Shown one piece after another: positions 34,079-43,619 of a stretch of 64,000 nucleotides of DNA (the first letter of the stretch is position 1; each line of letters begins with the position of its first letter). Source of the DNA: Hyphomicrobiales bacterium (lineage in GTDB: Bacteria > Pseudomonadota > Alphaproteobacteria > Rhizobiales > Rhizobiaceae); contig UBMI01000017.1 in NCBI GenBank assembly GCA_900466475.1, positions 43,055 to 107,054 of the forward strand, read 5' to 3'. The notes under the pieces were generated by a model. The model ran no database searches and was not told the DNA's origin. It saw only the letters and a program-made list of their open reading frames with translations. The position numbers were made by a program, and so were the translations under genes.

Positions 34079-35074
34079 TCAGAGCATCGCAGGGCACTGG
34101 ACATCGACATCCAGCAGTCGCTTCAGTTCGTCGTCCAATGCCATCACGGTCAGTGTCGCGCCGACCATTTCCAGCGATGTGAAATAGTTGCCGATATAGA
34201 CCTTGTGGATCTTCAGTCCGCGTCCGGTGATCTCGGATTCAATAGTATCGTGGAGAATATAGAGCTCGTTAAGCGGCGTGGCGCCGAGGCCGGACACGAT
34301 AACGGCGACTTCGGCTCCAGCGGCAAGCTGGTGATCGTCGAGAACGATCTTCGCCATCTCCTCCGCGACGTCCCTGGCCGATTTCAGCGGCTCGACACGC
34401 ACGCCGGGTTCGCCATGGTGGCCGATGCCGACCTCCATCGTGCCAGGCTCGATGGTGAAATTCGGATGCCCGACGGAAGGCAGGGTACAGGGGCCGAGGC
34501 CGACACCGATCGAACGGCAATTGTCGATCGCCTTCTGCGCGGTCGCCCTGACTTCCTCGAGGCTTGCGCCCTCGGCAGCTCTCGCGGCGCCGCACTTCCA
34601 CATGAAGATCTCGCCGGCAACGCCACGACGCTTCTCGCGTTCCTCGGGGCTTGCGGAACAGACGTCATCATTGGCGACGACCGTGGCGATCTCGATGCCT
34701 TCCTTCGCCGCCAGCTTGATCGCCATCTTCACATTCATGTTGTCGCCGGCATAGTTGCCATAGAGGCAGACGACGCCCTTGCCGCCATTGGCTTCGCGGG
34801 CCGCATCGAGGAAGCTCTTTGCGGTTGGCGAGGAGAAAAGTTCGCCGACTGCCACGGCATCCAGCATGTTGCGGCCGGTATAGCCGATGAAGGCCGGTTC
34901 ATGACCCGAACCGCCGCCGGTGATGACGCCCACCTTGCCCGTGACCGGTGCGTGACGGGCGGCGATGACACGGGGATTTTGTGCTGATTGCCTTACGATG
35001 TCGGCATGAGCCTTGACGAAACCTTTGACGGTATCTTCGACGACCTCATCCGGATTGTTGATAAATCGCTGCAT
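34079..35074 (-). CDS. dhaK: DhaK-type ketose-binding kinase subunit
   Basis: A 331-residue DhaK homologue. GGGSGHEPAF (H58) and the substrate-binding histidine H220 in GIGHHGEPG are conserved; in the known enzyme this residue holds the ketose as a hemiaminal. The partner DhaL follows. Because the operon encodes a sugar ABC importer and a polyol dehydrogenase, the substrate could be a tetrulose (erythrulose) and not dihydroxyacetone: DhaK-like erythrulose kinases are known in tetritol pathways. That assignment is inference. Confidence 0.91.
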   Translation of the reverse strand: MQRFINNPDEVVEDTVKGFVKAHADIVRQSAQNPRVIAARHAPVTGKVGVITGGGSGHEPAFIGYTGRNMLDAVAVGELFSSPTAKSFLDAAREANGGKGVVCLYGNYAGDNMNVKMAIKLAAKEGIEIATVVANDDVCSASPEEREKRRGVAGEIFMWKCGAARAAEGASLEEVRATAQKAIDNCRSIGVGLGPCTLPSVGHPNFTIEPGTMEVGIGHHGEPGVRVEPLKSARDVAEEMAKIVLDDHQLAAGAEVAVIVSGLGATPLNELYILHDTIESEITGRGLKIHKVYIGNYFTSLEMVGATLTVMALDDELKRLLDVDVQCPAML

Positions 35075-35096
35075 TATAACTCCTATCTACCGCGCG

Positions 35097-35867
35097 TCAG
35101 ATAATGGTGAAACCGCCGTCGACCAGAAGGTCCGCGCCGTTGATCATATCGGCACCATTGGAAGCCAGGAACACCGCCGCGGCCGCAATCTCCTCCGGAA
35201 AAGCAAAGCGACCGGAGGGAATGCGCTGTTTTAGCGCCTCGCCGCGCGGGCCATCCCATGCCTTCTTGCCGAGATCGGTCAGGACAACGGTCGGAGAGAT
35301 GGTGTTGACGGTAATGCCGTGTTTGCCCCATTCGGCGGCAAGCGTCTTGGAAAGACCGATGACGCCGAATTTCGAAGCACAGTAGGCGACGTGCTGATCG
35401 ATCGCGACGGTGCCTGCCTGCGACGCCATGTTGATGATCTTGCCACCCTTGCCCGCCTTGATCATGGCGCGGCCGGCAGCCTGGGAGACCAGGAACGTGC
35501 CCTTGAGATTGATGGCGATCGTCTTGTCCCAGGCGTCGAGACCCAGGTCCTCGGCCGGCGCAAGCATGACGACGCCAGCGCTGTTGACGGCGATATCGAT
35601 GCGGCCGAAGGCAGCTTCGACACCGGCAATCACATTCTCGACAGACTGCGGATTTGACACGTCACAGACAAAGGATCTGGAACCGTTGCCGAGTTCTTCA
35701 GCCTTGCTCCGTGCCACCGATTCATTGATGTCGATGACGGCAACGACAGCGCCCTTGGCAGCCATGGCGGATGCAATGGCGCTGCCGATACCGGACGCGC
35801 CGCCCGTAACCAGAGCGACCTTGCCGCTCAGGGAAAAGTTCAGGTCAACCTCTTTGGAATCAGTCAT
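35097..35867 (-). CDS. Short-chain dehydrogenase, polyol dehydrogenase-like
   Basis: A 256-residue SDR. The NAD-binding TGGASGIG (about 21-28), NSAG and catalytic Ser, Tyr and Lys in NMASQAG and YCASKFG are present. It looks like the threitol/galactitol/sorbose dehydrogenase group of SDRs. Placed between the importer genes and dhaK-dhaL, it probably oxidises the imported polyol to a ketose, which DhaKL then phosphorylates. Confidence 0.88.
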   Translation of the reverse strand: MTDSKEVDLNFSLSGKVALVTGGASGIGSAIASAMAAKGAVVAVIDINESVARSKAEELGNGSRSFVCDVSNPQSVENVIAGVEAAFGRIDIAVNSAGVVMLAPAEDLGLDAWDKTIAINLKGTFLVSQAAGRAMIKAGKGGKIINMASQAGTVAIDQHVAYCASKFGVIGLSKTLAAEWGKHGITVNTISPTVVLTDLGKKAWDGPRGEALKQRIPSGRFAFPEEIAAAAVFLASNGADMINGADLLVDGGFTII

Positions 35868-35891
35868 GGCTCTCTCTCGAACTCAGGGTTT

Positions 35892-35914
35892 GGGGCGGGA
35901 TATGATCCCGCCCC
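35892..35914 (-). terminator. Hairpin after the CUT2 binding-protein gene
   Basis: Perfect 10-bp stem of GGGGCGGGAT and ATCCCGCCCC with a three-base loop, nine bases past the stop codon of the binding protein (minus strand). No T-run. It probably stabilises the binding-protein message or partly ends transcription. Confidence 0.65.
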
Positions 35915-35923
35915 CAGCGAGGA

Positions 35924-36910
35924 TCACTTGCGGGTAGACAGCAGCTGATCGACGTTTTCAGCCGTCACCGGGGTCCACGGAACATTGTAGGTCTTATCCT
36001 TACCGCCGTTCCAAGGCATGTCCTTGTAGGTGGTCCAGATATCGGACTCCGGCTTGTAGTCGCCCTTCTTGGCATTAAAGATCGCCAGATCCAGGGCGCC
36101 CTGAGCCTGAGCGCGCGCATCTTGCAGGATCGACGTCATTTCGCCCGCCTTGACCGCACGCAGGGCATCGGTGACGCCGTCGATGCCGGCGATCGCGAAG
36201 CTCTTGACGTCGAGACCGGCAGCCTTGACCGCTTCGATGGCGCCAAGCGCCATTTCATCGTTCTGGCCGATGATACCGTTGATCTGGTTCGGATGAGCCG
36301 TCAGCCAGTTTTCCATCAGCGTCTGGGCCTCCGCGCGCGACCAGTTTGCCGTCTGGTCTTCGAGAACCTTCACATCCGGGCACTCGGCAAGCGCCTTCTT
36401 GTTGCCTTCCAGACGCTGGATCTGGGCGGACTGACCGACCGGGCCTTCGATGATAACGACATTACCCTTGCAGCCGATCTTGTCCAGAACGCTCTTGGCT
36501 TCGAGATAGCCGGACACAGTATCGTCGGAACCGACATAGGATGTCAGCTGATCGGAGTTGACGCGGGTATTGGAACCGATGACCGGAATGCCGGCATCGA
36601 CGGCCGACTGGACGGCGGCCGCACCTGCATCGACGTCGATCGGGGCGAAGATGATCGCGTTGTACTTCTGCGTGATCATCGTCTTGAACTGGTCCTGCTG
36701 GACCAGCGCATCATAACGGCCGTCGAAAACCGTCAGTTCGACTTCGCCGCTCTTGACGGCCGGGTGGTCCTGGAGCGCTGCCGTCCAGATCTGCATGAAT
36801 TCTGCGTTGAGGCCGTAAGGGGCTGCGCCGATCTTGATCTTTTCCTGGGCTGCGGCAGACGTTGCCAGCAGCGCCGTTGCCGAAGCAAGCGCAATCAGAA
36901 GCTTTCTCAT
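35924..36910 (-). CDS. CUT2 sugar ABC transporter substrate-binding protein (ribose-binding type)
   Basis: A 328-residue periplasmic binding protein of the RbsB type. Signal peptide 1-21 (cleavage near AAA-QE) and ligand-site features such as IIFAPIDVDAGAAAVQSA and NDEMALGAIEAVKAAG. The ATG at 36910 has GGAGGAG seven bases away; another ATG six bases earlier is too close to it. It is encoded with a permease, a double ATPase, an SDR and dhaK-dhaL, so the ligand is likely a polyol or ketose. Confidence 0.93.
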   Translation of the reverse strand: MRKLLIALASATALLATSAAAQEKIKIGAAPYGLNAEFMQIWTAALQDHPAVKSGEVELTVFDGRYDALVQQDQFKTMITQKYNAIIFAPIDVDAGAAAVQSAVDAGIPVIGSNTRVNSDQLTSYVGSDDTVSGYLEAKSVLDKIGCKGNVVIIEGPVGQSAQIQRLEGNKKALAECPDVKVLEDQTANWSRAEAQTLMENWLTAHPNQINGIIGQNDEMALGAIEAVKAAGLDVKSFAIAGIDGVTDALRAVKAGEMTSILQDARAQAQGALDLAIFNAKKGDYKPESDIWTTYKDMPWNGGKDKTYNVPWTPVTAENVDQLLSTRK

Positions 36911-37005
36911 TTCCATTCTCCTCCACTTTGGGTTTAGGCTGCCGGCATGGCTTGCCTGTCGGACGGGGCGGCGAGCTGCCTGCCCCCGAATTTCTGCTGG
37001 TGAGC

Positions 37006-38082
37006 TCAAGCTCCGAAATTTCGTTTCTGGTCGAGCATGACGGCGCCGACGATCAGGGCACCCTTCAGGACCTGCTGGTAGTAGGACTGGATACCCATCA
37101 GATCGAGGCCATTGTTCATGACACCGATGATGAGGGCGCCAATCAGTGTTCCCGTCACACGACCGACGCCGCCGGAAAGGCTTGTCCCGCCGATGACGAC
37201 TGCCGCGATCGCGTCCAGCTCATAGGCGACACCTGCCTGCGGCAGACCCGAACCGGTGCGGGCACTGAGCAGAATACCCGCAAGCCCTGCCAGACCGCCC
37301 GAGATGACATAGACGGTGAAACGGATACGATCGGTATTGATGCCCGAAGTCTTGGCTGCATGCGGATTGCCGCCGACGGCATAGATGTAGCGGCCGAAGC
37401 GCGTGCGGTTGAGGATCCACCATGAGACCGCGAAGACGACGGCAAGCACGATGACCGGCGCGGGAACGCCGAACACGTCACCGGTGCCGATCCAGCGGAA
37501 GGCAGGTGTCAGCGCGGGAACCGGACGGCCGCCGCCGTAGATCAGCGTCATGCCGCGGGCAGCCGAAAGCATGCCGAGTGTCGCCACGAAGGCCGGCACC
37601 GAGAAACGTGAGACGATCACACCCGAGATCGAACCGCAGATGATGCCGACGAACACGCCGACAAGCAGGCCGACGCCGACCGGATAAGGCGAGCCGATGA
37701 CGCCCGCCGTAGCAGACGTCGTTGCAAAACTTGCACTGACGATGCCGGCGAGCGCGACGACCGAGCCGACCGACAGGTCGATACCGCGCGTCAGGATGAC
37801 GAAGGTCATGCCGATCGCCAGCACGCCGTTGATCGACGTCTGCAGCAGCACGTTGGAGATATTGCCGCCGGTCAGGAAGAATTCGTTCGAGAACGACAGG
37901 ATAATGACCAGGATCAGGAACGCGAGGAAGATCCCGTATTCCTGCACGATCAGGCGCCGCTGTTCCGTCTTGAACCAGCCACCCGTACTCTTGTTCTCAC
38001 TCACTGACACTGCCTGCTCCTCTGATGCCGGACGAACGCCCTGACTCTGATCAGGTTGATAAGTGGACGAGTGATTGGGCAT
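37006..38082 (-). CDS. CUT2 sugar ABC transporter permease (RbsC type)
   Basis: A 358-residue permease with about ten hydrophobic segments. Family markers are TFVILTRGIDLSVGSVVALAG, here at residues about 97-117, FGRYIYAVGGNPHAAKTSGI and GTLIGALIIGVMNNGLDLMG. An N-terminal cytoplasmic stretch of about 45 polar residues precedes the first membrane helix. The start codon lies inside the end of the ATPase gene (32-base overlap) but has a strong GGGAGGAG site; a GTG at 38010 is an alternative. Confidence 0.92.
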   Translation of the reverse strand: MPNHSSTYQPDQSQGVRPASEEQAVSVSENKSTGGWFKTEQRRLIVQEYGIFLAFLILVIILSFSNEFFLTGGNISNVLLQTSINGVLAIGMTFVILTRGIDLSVGSVVALAGIVSASFATTSATAGVIGSPYPVGVGLLVGVFVGIICGSISGVIVSRFSVPAFVATLGMLSAARGMTLIYGGGRPVPALTPAFRWIGTGDVFGVPAPVIVLAVVFAVSWWILNRTRFGRYIYAVGGNPHAAKTSGINTDRIRFTVYVISGGLAGLAGILLSARTGSGLPQAGVAYELDAIAAVVIGGTSLSGGVGRVTGTLIGALIIGVMNNGLDLMGIQSYYQQVLKGALIVGAVMLDQKRNFGA

Positions 38083-39529
38083 TCGTCTCCTCCCGGCTGT
38101 ATATTCCGGCGCTCTTGCCGCCGCGCATCACCATGATGCGGTCCGACATGCCGAGAACTTCGTCGATTTCCGATGAGATCATCACCACAGTGCCGCCGCC
38201 TTCCGCGAAGTCGCAGATGATGCGATAGATTTCACGCTTGGCCCCGACATCGACGCCGCGCGTTGGCTCATCCAGCAGCAGGACCTTGGGGTTGCGCAGG
38301 AACCACTTGCCGAGGACGACCTTCTGCTGATTGCCGCCGGAAAGGCCAGATACCGGCATGGTGTCGCGTGCTGCCTTGATTTGAAACTGCTCGCGCATCC
38401 GCCGGCTGGCGTCCAGTTCCTTCGCATGGTCCATGGCAAAGGCCGGGCTCAGTGCCGGCAGGCTCGCCATGCAGATATTGGCGCGAACTGAGTCCGACAG
38501 ATTGAGGCCAGTCTGCTTGCGGTCTTCGGTGACCAGCGCCAATCCATGAGCCATCGCATCCGAGGGCTTCGAGACGAGGATCGGCGCGCCATCAACCGAG
38601 ATGCGTCCGGCGGACGGCTTGTCGAGACCGAAGAGACAATTGAAGATTTCGGTACGCCCGGAGCCCATGAGCCCGTAGATGCCGAAGATCTCGCCCTTGT
38701 GTGCGGCAAATGAAATATCCTCGATCTTGTTCGGGCAGGAAAGCGCGTTGACCTCCAGACCGACATCCGACGTCGGCCTATTGGTCTTGACATATTCCTC
38801 GGCGAGTTCCCGTCCGACAATCATGCGGATCAGGCTCGGCCGGTCGATCTCCGACAAGGCGCCGGCACCGATGAAGGAGCCGTCGCGGAAAACCGTATAG
38901 GAATCGGCAATCTGAAAGATTTCCGACAGGCGGTGCGAGACGTAGACGATGCCACGCCCCTGGGCCTGCAGGTGGCGGATCGCCGCAAAGAGCTGCTGGG
39001 CTTCACGCTCGCCGATGGCCGAGGTCGGCTCATCCATGAAGATGACTTCGGCGTCATGGCTCAGTGCCTTAGCGATCTCTACCAGCTGCATCTGCGCGAC
39101 CGATAGGTTCATCATGTATTGGGTGGCCCGGATGTCGAACTCCAGCTCGTCAAGCAGCTTCTGCGCCGCCCGGTTCATGCTGCGGAAATCAATGCCGCCG
39201 AAACGGGTAGACGGTTCACGGCCGAGATAGATGTTCTCGGCAACCGTCATGTGTGGAACCGGGCTCAGCTCCTGCTCGATAATGGCGATACCGGATGCGA
39301 GAGCATCCGCCGGACTAGAGAAATCCACTTCCTGGCCACGGCGGCGGATCGAGCCGGCATCGCGCTTGTAAATGCCCATCAGGATTTTCAGGAAAGTCGA
39401 TTTGCCGGCGCCATTACCGCCGCAGAGCGCGTGAACCGAGCCGGCGCGAAGTTGGAAGCGGCCGTCGCGCAGGGCCGCGACACCGCCAAAGGACTTCCTG
39501 AGCCCCTCCACTTCCAACAAAAATTCCAC
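38051..39529 (-). CDS. CUT2 sugar ABC transporter double ATPase (RbsA type)
   Basis: A protein of about 492 residues with two ATPase domains. The first has Walker A GGNGAGKST and the family-typical LSVAQMQLVEIAKAL signature; the second has the degenerate Walker region GLMGSGRTE and the signature LSGGNQQKVVLGKW with LLLDEPTRGVDVGAK. The GTG at 39529 is preferred because GGAGGAG lies six bases upstream and the protein then begins (V)EFLLEVEGLRKSFGG; the ATG at 39544 lies before that ribosome site. It is the first gene of the operon. Confidence 0.91.
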   Translation of the reverse strand: MEFLLEVEGLRKSFGGVAALRDGRFQLRAGSVHALCGGNGAGKSTFLKILMGIYKRDAGSIRRRGQEVDFSSPADALASGIAIIEQELSPVPHMTVAENIYLGREPSTRFGGIDFRSMNRAAQKLLDELEFDIRATQYMMNLSVAQMQLVEIAKALSHDAEVIFMDEPTSAIGEREAQQLFAAIRHLQAQGRGIVYVSHRLSEIFQIADSYTVFRDGSFIGAGALSEIDRPSLIRMIVGRELAEEYVKTNRPTSDVGLEVNALSCPNKIEDISFAAHKGEIFGIYGLMGSGRTEIFNCLFGLDKPSAGRISVDGAPILVSKPSDAMAHGLALVTEDRKQTGLNLSDSVRANICMASLPALSPAFAMDHAKELDASRRMREQFQIKAARDTMPVSGLSGGNQQKVVLGKWFLRNPKVLLLDEPTRGVDVGAKREIYRIICDFAEGGGTVVMISSEIDEVLGMSDRIMVMRGGKSAGIYSREETNAQSLVHLST

Positions 39530-39544
39530 GTCTGTCTCCTCCAT

Positions 39545-40074
39545 GCGTGCGTCTGGCGACTACGCTCCAGCGCGCCCATCGGACACCTGGAAACCTCCGC
39601 CAAATGTCGATGCTGACAATATTCAGGTTATGATCGACAAATGTCAAGTGACGCGTGATCATATAAATGTCAGGTCGTCGGGAGACCAGGAACCACGCAG
39701 AAAAAGCCAGCATTTGCAGGCTTGAGAGCGTTGTCACGACGAGAAAGAGGACCTTGGGAAGCTGGAAAGAATTTACGCGAATATATTGCCACCGGGGCAC
39801 CAGAGCCAGCAAACTGCTGTTGCGTGCCATGGCCTTGCATCGGCTGGAGAGGCCGCACAACGGTGGCATATCTAGGTGACTCAGGCTTCTATGAAGCTAT
39901 CCGGCCGAGCGTGGCCAAGTCACAATGCTTAGGCCATCGCCATCGATGCACCGGAAGTTGGCCCCTACCAGGAATTGTCGATAGCAGCATCGTCTCCAGC
40001 TTCGGCTCGAGTGACCCATCCGCCGAAACATCGAGGCAAGTGACTGCCCGGATGGACTGAAATACTGAATTTCG
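39545..40074. other. Gene-free region with promoter-side repeats
   Basis: This 530-base gap separates two minus-strand CUT2 operons and holds no convincing gene; short open frames there lack ribosome sites and sensible composition. On its left side the heptamer AAATGTC occurs three times (39602, 39639, 39665), two of them as AAATGTCA, in the promoter area of the polyol operon. On the minus strand a TTGACA box lies within the middle repeat, a possible -35 element. The SorC-type fusion protein is the likely binder; this is inference. Confidence 0.5.
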
Positions 40075-41058
40075 TCACAAGACCTTCTGCCGCCCATAAA
40101 GCAGCAGCATGCCGATGATGACGGCGCCATAGATCAGCTGACGGCCAGCCTCCTCGATCTGCATGACCGAGAGAATCGACTGCAGCAGAGTGATCAGGAT
40201 GACGCCGGCCACAGTTCCGAGATAGGAGCCCTTGCCGCCAAGCACGTGCGTACCGCCAAGCACCACGGCAGCAATCGACGGCAGAAGATAGGCGTCACCC
40301 ATGGACTGGGATGCTTTCGAAGCATAACCGGCGAGAAGCACGCCGCCGAGTGCGCTGAGACCGCCCGACATAATGAAGGCAAGAAGGGTGATCCTGCGCG
40401 TATTGATGCCGGACATGTAGGCGGCACGTTCGCGGTTGCCGATCGCATAGAGGGACCGGCCGAAGGTTGTGCGTGTCAACAGGAAGACGGCGAGCAAGCC
40501 GACGGCGAGCCAGACGAGAACGCCGTTCGGGAGCCCGGGAATGGCATAGCCGGTTGCCAGGAAGCGCATGGCGGCAGAGGCCGAATCCTGCGGCGAGAAA
40601 CCGCCGGTGTAGACGACCATCAACCCTTGCGCGACAGCGTTGGTCGCAAGCGTGATGATCATCGAGGGAATGCGCAGATAGGCGACCGCGATGCCGTTGA
40701 CGAGGCCGATCGTAGCACCGCATAGAATACCGAAGGGGATTGCGAGAACCGCGCCGGTCGTTCCGTAAGCAGTGGCAGCGCAAGCCATCATCGCTCCTGT
40801 CGTCACCACCCAGGGCACCGACAGGTCGATCTGGCCAAGCAGGATGACCGCCATCATGCCGGTTGCGATGACGCCGAGGAAAGAGGCCACTTTCAACTGC
40901 TGCAGCAGGTAGTCCAGCGACAGGAAATTAGAGGAGTAGAGCGAGCCGCCAAGGAGCAGCAGGATGATGCAGCCGAAGGCGATTGCCACAGCCGGATCGA
41001 CGCCGCGCAGTCGGGCGGGCACAGGAATTTGCCGCATTGTGGAAGCATCCTCGCTCAT
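40075..41058 (-). CDS. CUT2 sugar ABC transporter permease
   Basis: A 327-residue permease of the RbsC family, with LLGQIDLSVPWVVTTGAMMA, FGRSLYAIGNRERAAYMSGI and a hydrophobic pattern of about ten segments. The ATG at 41058 overlaps the preceding permease stop (ATGA) and has GGAG upstream. It is the last gene of the operon under the LacI regulator; two different permeases plus a double ATPase indicate a heterodimeric channel. Confidence 0.91.
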   Translation of the reverse strand: MSEDASTMRQIPVPARLRGVDPAVAIAFGCIILLLLGGSLYSSNFLSLDYLLQQLKVASFLGVIATGMMAVILLGQIDLSVPWVVTTGAMMACAATAYGTTGAVLAIPFGILCGATIGLVNGIAVAYLRIPSMIITLATNAVAQGLMVVYTGGFSPQDSASAAMRFLATGYAIPGLPNGVLVWLAVGLLAVFLLTRTTFGRSLYAIGNRERAAYMSGINTRRITLLAFIMSGGLSALGGVLLAGYASKASQSMGDAYLLPSIAAVVLGGTHVLGGKGSYLGTVAGVILITLLQSILSVMQIEEAGRQLIYGAVIIGMLLLYGRQKVL

Positions 41059-42050
41059 TGGAACCACTCCAGACGATTGCGAACACGCGACAGGCCGATG
41101 CAGCCGATACTGACCGCCAACATCAGCACCACGCCTTGAAAGAGCGGCTGCCAGAGCGGATCGAGATCGAAGACGAACAACAGGTCGCCGATAGTGCGGA
41201 AGGCCAGCGCACCGAAGACGGCACCGACGGCGCTTCCCTTTCCCCCCGCAAGCGAGACACCACCGAGCACCACTGCTGCGATCGAATAGAGCGTATAGGC
41301 GTTACCGCTCGCTAAGGCCGCCTCGCCCGTATACGAGAAAAAGGTCAGATAGAGCCCGCCAATTGCCGAAAGCAGGCCTGCCAGCGCGTAAGCCGCGAGC
41401 TTTGCCCTCTTTACCGGCATCGCCGACATGTAGGCGGCGTTTTCCGCCGATCCGACCGCATAGGCGGTGCGGCCGAGCACCGAACGGCTGAAGGGCACCC
41501 AGATCATCAGTACGATGAGTGCAAGCACGACGAGGCTTGCCGGCACGACGCCAAAGAGCTTCGAGGTGAAGACATCGGCAAGATCTTCATTGACCGAGCC
41601 GCCCGGTGTGGGCCGCAACAGCAATGCCAGCCCGTAAAAGACCGCACTGGTCGCAATGGTGGTGACGATCGGCTGCAACCGACCGAAAATGATGACCAGC
41701 CCATTGAGCAGGCCGCAGGCGAGACCCGTCAGGAGCACAGCTGCGACACCCAACCCGGTCTGCAGCGGCGTACCGACCACGAGCCATGAGGCAAGGCAGT
41801 TGCACAGGATGAGGATCATACCGACAGAAAGATCAATGCCAGCCGTGATGACCACGAAACATTGCGCCATGGCCACGAAAGCGAGCAACGTTGCCTTGTT
41901 GGCGGCGGTCTGCACCACGTTCGGCGTGAAGCCGGCGGGATGGTTGGAAACATAGATGATGAACATCAGGATGAAGAGCAGCGCTGCGAAAAGCGTGCCC
42001 TTCTGCTGAACGTACCGATAGCGCCATTCGCCCGTCGACTGCCTGCTCAT
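41055..42050 (-). CDS. CUT2 sugar ABC transporter permease
   Basis: A 331-residue RbsC-type permease. Markers are CFVVITAGIDLSVGMILILC, AVGSAENAAYMSAMPVKRAK and GGVSLAGGKGSAVGAVFGAL. It overlaps the ATPase gene and the next permease by four bases on each side (ATGA), so the three are co-translated. Confidence 0.92.
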   Translation of the reverse strand: MSRQSTGEWRYRYVQQKGTLFAALLFILMFIIYVSNHPAGFTPNVVQTAANKATLLAFVAMAQCFVVITAGIDLSVGMILILCNCLASWLVVGTPLQTGLGVAAVLLTGLACGLLNGLVIIFGRLQPIVTTIATSAVFYGLALLLRPTPGGSVNEDLADVFTSKLFGVVPASLVVLALIVLMIWVPFSRSVLGRTAYAVGSAENAAYMSAMPVKRAKLAAYALAGLLSAIGGLYLTFFSYTGEAALASGNAYTLYSIAAVVLGGVSLAGGKGSAVGAVFGALAFRTIGDLLFVFDLDPLWQPLFQGVVLMLAVSIGCIGLSRVRNRLEWFQ

Positions 42051-43585
42051 TGGGCCATCCTTTTCTGCGCCTCGCCGGCATCGATGTTGAGCGCGGCACT
42101 GACCAGTTCGCGTTCGGTGATCTCGTCTCCTTCGAGGACGCGGATGATGCTGCCATCATACATGACGAGCACGCGGTCGCAGCAGCCGACCAGTTCGTCA
42201 TAGTCAGTCGAATAGAAGATGATGGCCGCACCCGCATCGGCAAGCTTGCGCAGCAGGGCATAGATTTCCTGCTTGGTGCCAACATCGATGCCACGGGTCG
42301 GATCGTTGAGAAGGATGATGCGCGGCCTGTTCATCAGCCATTTGGCGATCACCACCTTCTGCTGGTTGCCACCAGACAAGGATGCGACCGGCATGTCGAT
42401 CGTCGTTGCCTTGATTGACAGGAGCTTCAGGAGTTCGTCGATCTCGCGAAGCTCGGCAGCGCGGTCGATCACGCCGTTGCGCGAAACGCGGTCAAGCGCC
42501 GCGATCGACAGGTTCTCACGAACGGTCATCGGCAGCATGAGCCCTTCCGTCTTGCGATCTTCCGGGATCAGCGCCATGGAGATATCACCTGATTTCGCCG
42601 CGCCGGGGCTCTTCAACCTTATCGGTTTGCCATCGACCGCCACCTCGCCCCTGAGGTCGCGCAGCACGCCGAACAGCGCCAGCAGCAATTCACGCTGCCC
42701 CTGCCCGTCCAGTCCGCCGAAACCAATGATCTCACCGGGACGCACATCGAAGTTGATCCCGGAGAGCCGATCCCCCCAGGAGAGGTTGCGGCAGGACAGA
42801 ACCGGCGCGTCTGCGTTCGGGTGCAGCGGCTTGGGCGGAAAGACGTTGGTATATTCGCGGCCGATCATCAGCTCCACCACCTGCTGGTCGGACTTGGTGC
42901 CGGCGGGATAGGATTCGATGCTGCGGCCGTTTCGAAAGACTGTGCAGTCATCGGCGAGTTCTGCAATCTCATGCATGCGATGCGAGATATAGATCAGCGC
43001 CATGCCCTCGGCCCGAAGCTGCTTCAACACGCCGAAGACCTTCTCGACATCGGATTGGGTCAGGGCCGAAGTCGCCTCGTCGAGGATCATCAGCCGCGGC
43101 TTGCGGGCGAGCGCCTTGGCGATCTCAACCATCTGGCGGCGCGAAAGCGGCAGATCCTTCACCAGAGAGGCGGGATGAATATCGGCAGCGCCGGCGCGGG
43201 CAAGTGCTTCTTCGGCAATCTGGCGCTGCTTGTTGCGGTCGATCATGCCGAAACGAAGCGGCGGATTGCTGATCACGATGTTGTCGGCCACCGAGAGATC
43301 CGGAATGAGCGACAGTTCCTGGAAAACACAGACGATACCGGCAGCATTGGCGGCAGCCGGCGAGGCAAAGGAGATTTCGTTTCCGTCGAGCAGCATGCGC
43401 CCTTCGTCAGGCGCCACCACACCGGCCATGATCTTGATGAGGGTCGATTTGCCGGCACCGTTTTCGCCAAGCGCGGCGTGGATCGCGCCGGGGCGCACGG
43501 CGATATTGGCTTCCTTCAGCGCAATCGCGCCGCCATAGCGTTTCGATATGCCTTCCAGGCGCAGAAGCGGTTCGGAAAGGATCAT
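42047..43585 (-). CDS. CUT2 sugar ABC transporter double ATPase
   Basis: A 512-residue protein with two ATPase domains. The first has Walker A GENGAGKST, signature DLPLSRRQMVEIAKALAR and Walker B MILDEATSAL; the second has GGLDGQGQRELL and LSGGNQQKVVIAKW. The ATG at 43585 has GGAGG eight bases upstream and is preferred to one 15 bases earlier. It energises the importer formed with the two permeases downstream. Confidence 0.92.
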   Translation of the reverse strand: MILSEPLLRLEGISKRYGGAIALKEANIAVRPGAIHAALGENGAGKSTLIKIMAGVVAPDEGRMLLDGNEISFASPAAANAAGIVCVFQELSLIPDLSVADNIVISNPPLRFGMIDRNKQRQIAEEALARAGAADIHPASLVKDLPLSRRQMVEIAKALARKPRLMILDEATSALTQSDVEKVFGVLKQLRAEGMALIYISHRMHEIAELADDCTVFRNGRSIESYPAGTKSDQQVVELMIGREYTNVFPPKPLHPNADAPVLSCRNLSWGDRLSGINFDVRPGEIIGFGGLDGQGQRELLLALFGVLRDLRGEVAVDGKPIRLKSPGAAKSGDISMALIPEDRKTEGLMLPMTVRENLSIAALDRVSRNGVIDRAAELREIDELLKLLSIKATTIDMPVASLSGGNQQKVVIAKWLMNRPRIILLNDPTRGIDVGTKQEIYALLRKLADAGAAIIFYSTDYDELVGCCDRVLVMYDGSIIRVLEGDEITERELVSAALNIDAGEAQKRMAQ

Positions 43586-43619
43586 GCATCCAGCCTCCAT
43601 TCGGTCGCGTCGAGATCGA

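Noticed and set aside
30466..35074. PTS-dependent dihydroxyacetone kinase
   Set aside because: No DhaM or PTS protein is encoded here; the DhaL proteins have the nucleotide-binding aspartates of ATP-using or ADP-bound forms and the operon encodes an ABC importer.
39722..40060. Possible small gene of 112 codons in the gap between the two CUT2 operons
   Set aside because: No ribosome site, odd composition rich in Cys, Trp and Arg, and no recognisable domain.
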